This document shows, one piece after another, positions 51,040-51,873 of a stretch of DNA of 51,873 nt (positions are counted from its first letter, which is position 1; each line of letters opens with the position of its first letter). Origin of the DNA: Flavobacteriales bacterium (GTDB taxonomy: Bacteria > Bacteroidota > Bacteroidia > Flavobacteriales_F > PHOS-HE28); NCBI GenBank assembly GCA_018057455.1, contig JAGPDT010000018.1, positions 1-51,873 of the forward strand, written 5' to 3'. A program made the position numbers and the translations under genes. The notes beneath the pieces were generated by a model. The model was not told the DNA's origin and did not search any database. It was given only the letters and a program-made list of their open reading frames with translations.

Positions 51040-51840
51040 TTACAGTTTAATGCTCAGCACGGGGAAGTTGGTGCGGTTCACGATGTCCTCCGTCACGCTG
51101 CCGTTCACGACATGGAAAAACCCTTTGCGGCCATGGGTGGCCATGGTGATCAGGTCCGCATCGATGCCCCGGGCGAAGTTGAGGATGCCTTCCTCGATGC
51201 TGAGGTCGTTGTAGATGGTGGTGCTGAACTTGCGCAGTTCGTACCGCTGAAGGAAGCGGTCGATGGCCTTGTAGGTGTCGGCACTGCGCTCAAAACTGCC
51301 CGGGGTGTTCACCTTCAGCAGGTGGATCTTGGGGTTGAACAGGTTGACGATGGGCCGGAAGGCATCGAATTTCTCAATGTCCAGGGGCGTGAAGTTGGAG
51401 GCATACACCATGTCCTTCACGTCGAAGTCCTCCACATTGTGCTTGATCACCAGGATGGGCATGGGGGCGATGCGCACCACCCGCTGGGTATTGGAGCCCA
51501 CCATGCCGCCCAAGCCACGGGCCCCGTTGCTGCCCATCACGATCAAGTCCATGCCGCGAAGCTGCTGGTTGCGGAACATTTCCGTGATGCCGAATTGGCG
51601 CAGCATGAACCGCTTCATGGGGATGCCCTTGAGGAAGGCCAACTCAGGTACATGGTCCAGCCGCCGCTCCAGGTCTTCCCGCTTCCAATGGTTGCTGGAA
51701 TGGAAATCGGTCATGTCCTCATAGACATGGACCAAGTGCAGCGTTGCACCGGTGAGCTTGGCCAACTTGGCCGCTGCGCGCAGGGCATGGGTGGCGCAAT
51801 CCGAGAAATCGTACGGGACAAGGATGTTGTTGATGGCCAT
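51040..51840 (-). CDS. Tandem universal stress protein (UspA x2)
   Basis: The 266-residue protein has two UspA domains. The first (about 1-135) starts MAINNILVPYDFSDCATHAL and includes LIVMGSNGARGLGGMVGSNT; the second (about 140-266) includes ITMATHGRKGFFHVVNGSVT and ends FPVLSIKL. Both Gly-rich segments fit the ATP-binding G2xG9xGS pattern, so an ATP-binding dimer-like fold is expected. The gene ends near the window edge and starts at 51840; no promoter is seen in the last 33 bases. Confidence 0.92.
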   Translation of the reverse strand: MAINNILVPYDFSDCATHALRAAAKLAKLTGATLHLVHVYEDMTDFHSSNHWKREDLERRLDHVPELAFLKGIPMKRFMLRQFGITEMFRNQQLRGMDLIVMGSNGARGLGGMVGSNTQRVVRIAPMPILVIKHNVEDFDVKDMVYASNFTPLDIEKFDAFRPIVNLFNPKIHLLKVNTPGSFERSADTYKAIDRFLQRYELRKFSTTIYNDLSIEEGILNFARGIDADLITMATHGRKGFFHVVNGSVTEDIVNRTNFPVLSIKL

Positions 51841-51873
51841 TGCAGAGGTGTATTTTCTCCCGGCCTGAAGATA

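Noticed and set aside
1-51873. Insertion sequences, prophage, integrons, CRISPR arrays, rRNA and tRNA genes
   Set aside because: No transposase, integrase or phage structural motif, no regular spaced direct repeats and no cloverleaf-like gene was recognised by eye; a tRNA scan could still find one in an intergenic gap.

Overview
The window looks like chromosomal DNA of a GC-rich member of the Bacteroidota, most likely a Flavobacteriales-type lineage. I infer this from seven proteins with a C-terminal type IX secretion (T9SS) sorting domain, from families common in this phylum (DUF4476, DUF4159, OstA-like, SO2930-type diheme cytochrome, LytS/LytTR pair), from Bacteroidota-type -7 promoter boxes (TAnnTTTG or TAnnTTCG), and from the general lack of Shine-Dalgarno sequences. 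No phage, insertion sequence, CRISPR array, rRNA or tRNA was recognised.

Layout, left part (1-16974). A 5'-truncated FG-GAP/ASPIC-UnbV secreted protein faces a second secreted protein. Then follow a short-chain dehydrogenase, a small SRP RNA (minus strand, with its own -7 box and a U-run end), a repeat-containing secreted protein, a GreA/GreB-family pseudogene broken by at least three frameshifts, a second FG-GAP/ASPIC-UnbV secreted protein, a diheme cytochrome lipoprotein, a sodium:solute symporter, another dehydrogenase, a secreted alpha/beta hydrolase-like protein whose nucleophile Ser is Thr, an LLM-class flavin oxidoreductase and a membrane acyltransferase.

Middle (17310-34116). hisS is followed by a dispersed-type inverted repeat and an MNT/HEPN (MntA/HepT-like) pair whose MNT partner lacks the GS motif. 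Then come hutH, an outer-membrane protein, a small hydrolase, and a minus-strand operon of ABC ATPase, two MacB-like permeases, a membrane fusion protein, rsmE and a DUF4159 protein. Divergent from it is a plus-strand set of four envelope proteins: DUF4476, a CsgG-like lipoprotein, an LPP20-like lipoprotein and a second small LPP20-like lipoprotein. This set ends at a strong hairpin.

Right part (34138-51873). It holds an MltF-like lytic transglycosylase overlapping an ACP phosphodiesterase-like gene, a LytS/LytTR two-component pair, a large secreted adhesin-like protein, OmpH/Skp and OstA-like genes, a nitroreductase, another secreted protein, an overlapping Fur-STAS-purA set, an RsmF-like rRNA methyltransferase, a TonB-like protein, and a stress-flavoured end (Hsp20, two uncharacterised proteins, DUF1883, tandem UspA).

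Most genes are ordinary chromosomal functions. The observations most worth a second look are: the MNT antitoxin lacking its GS motif beside an intact HEPN toxin; the envelope lipoprotein operon; -7 boxes placed so close to start codons that leaderless transcripts are expected, with the SRP RNA as an internal ruler; the decayed greA/B-like gene; and the Thr-for-Ser exchange in a secreted hydrolase.
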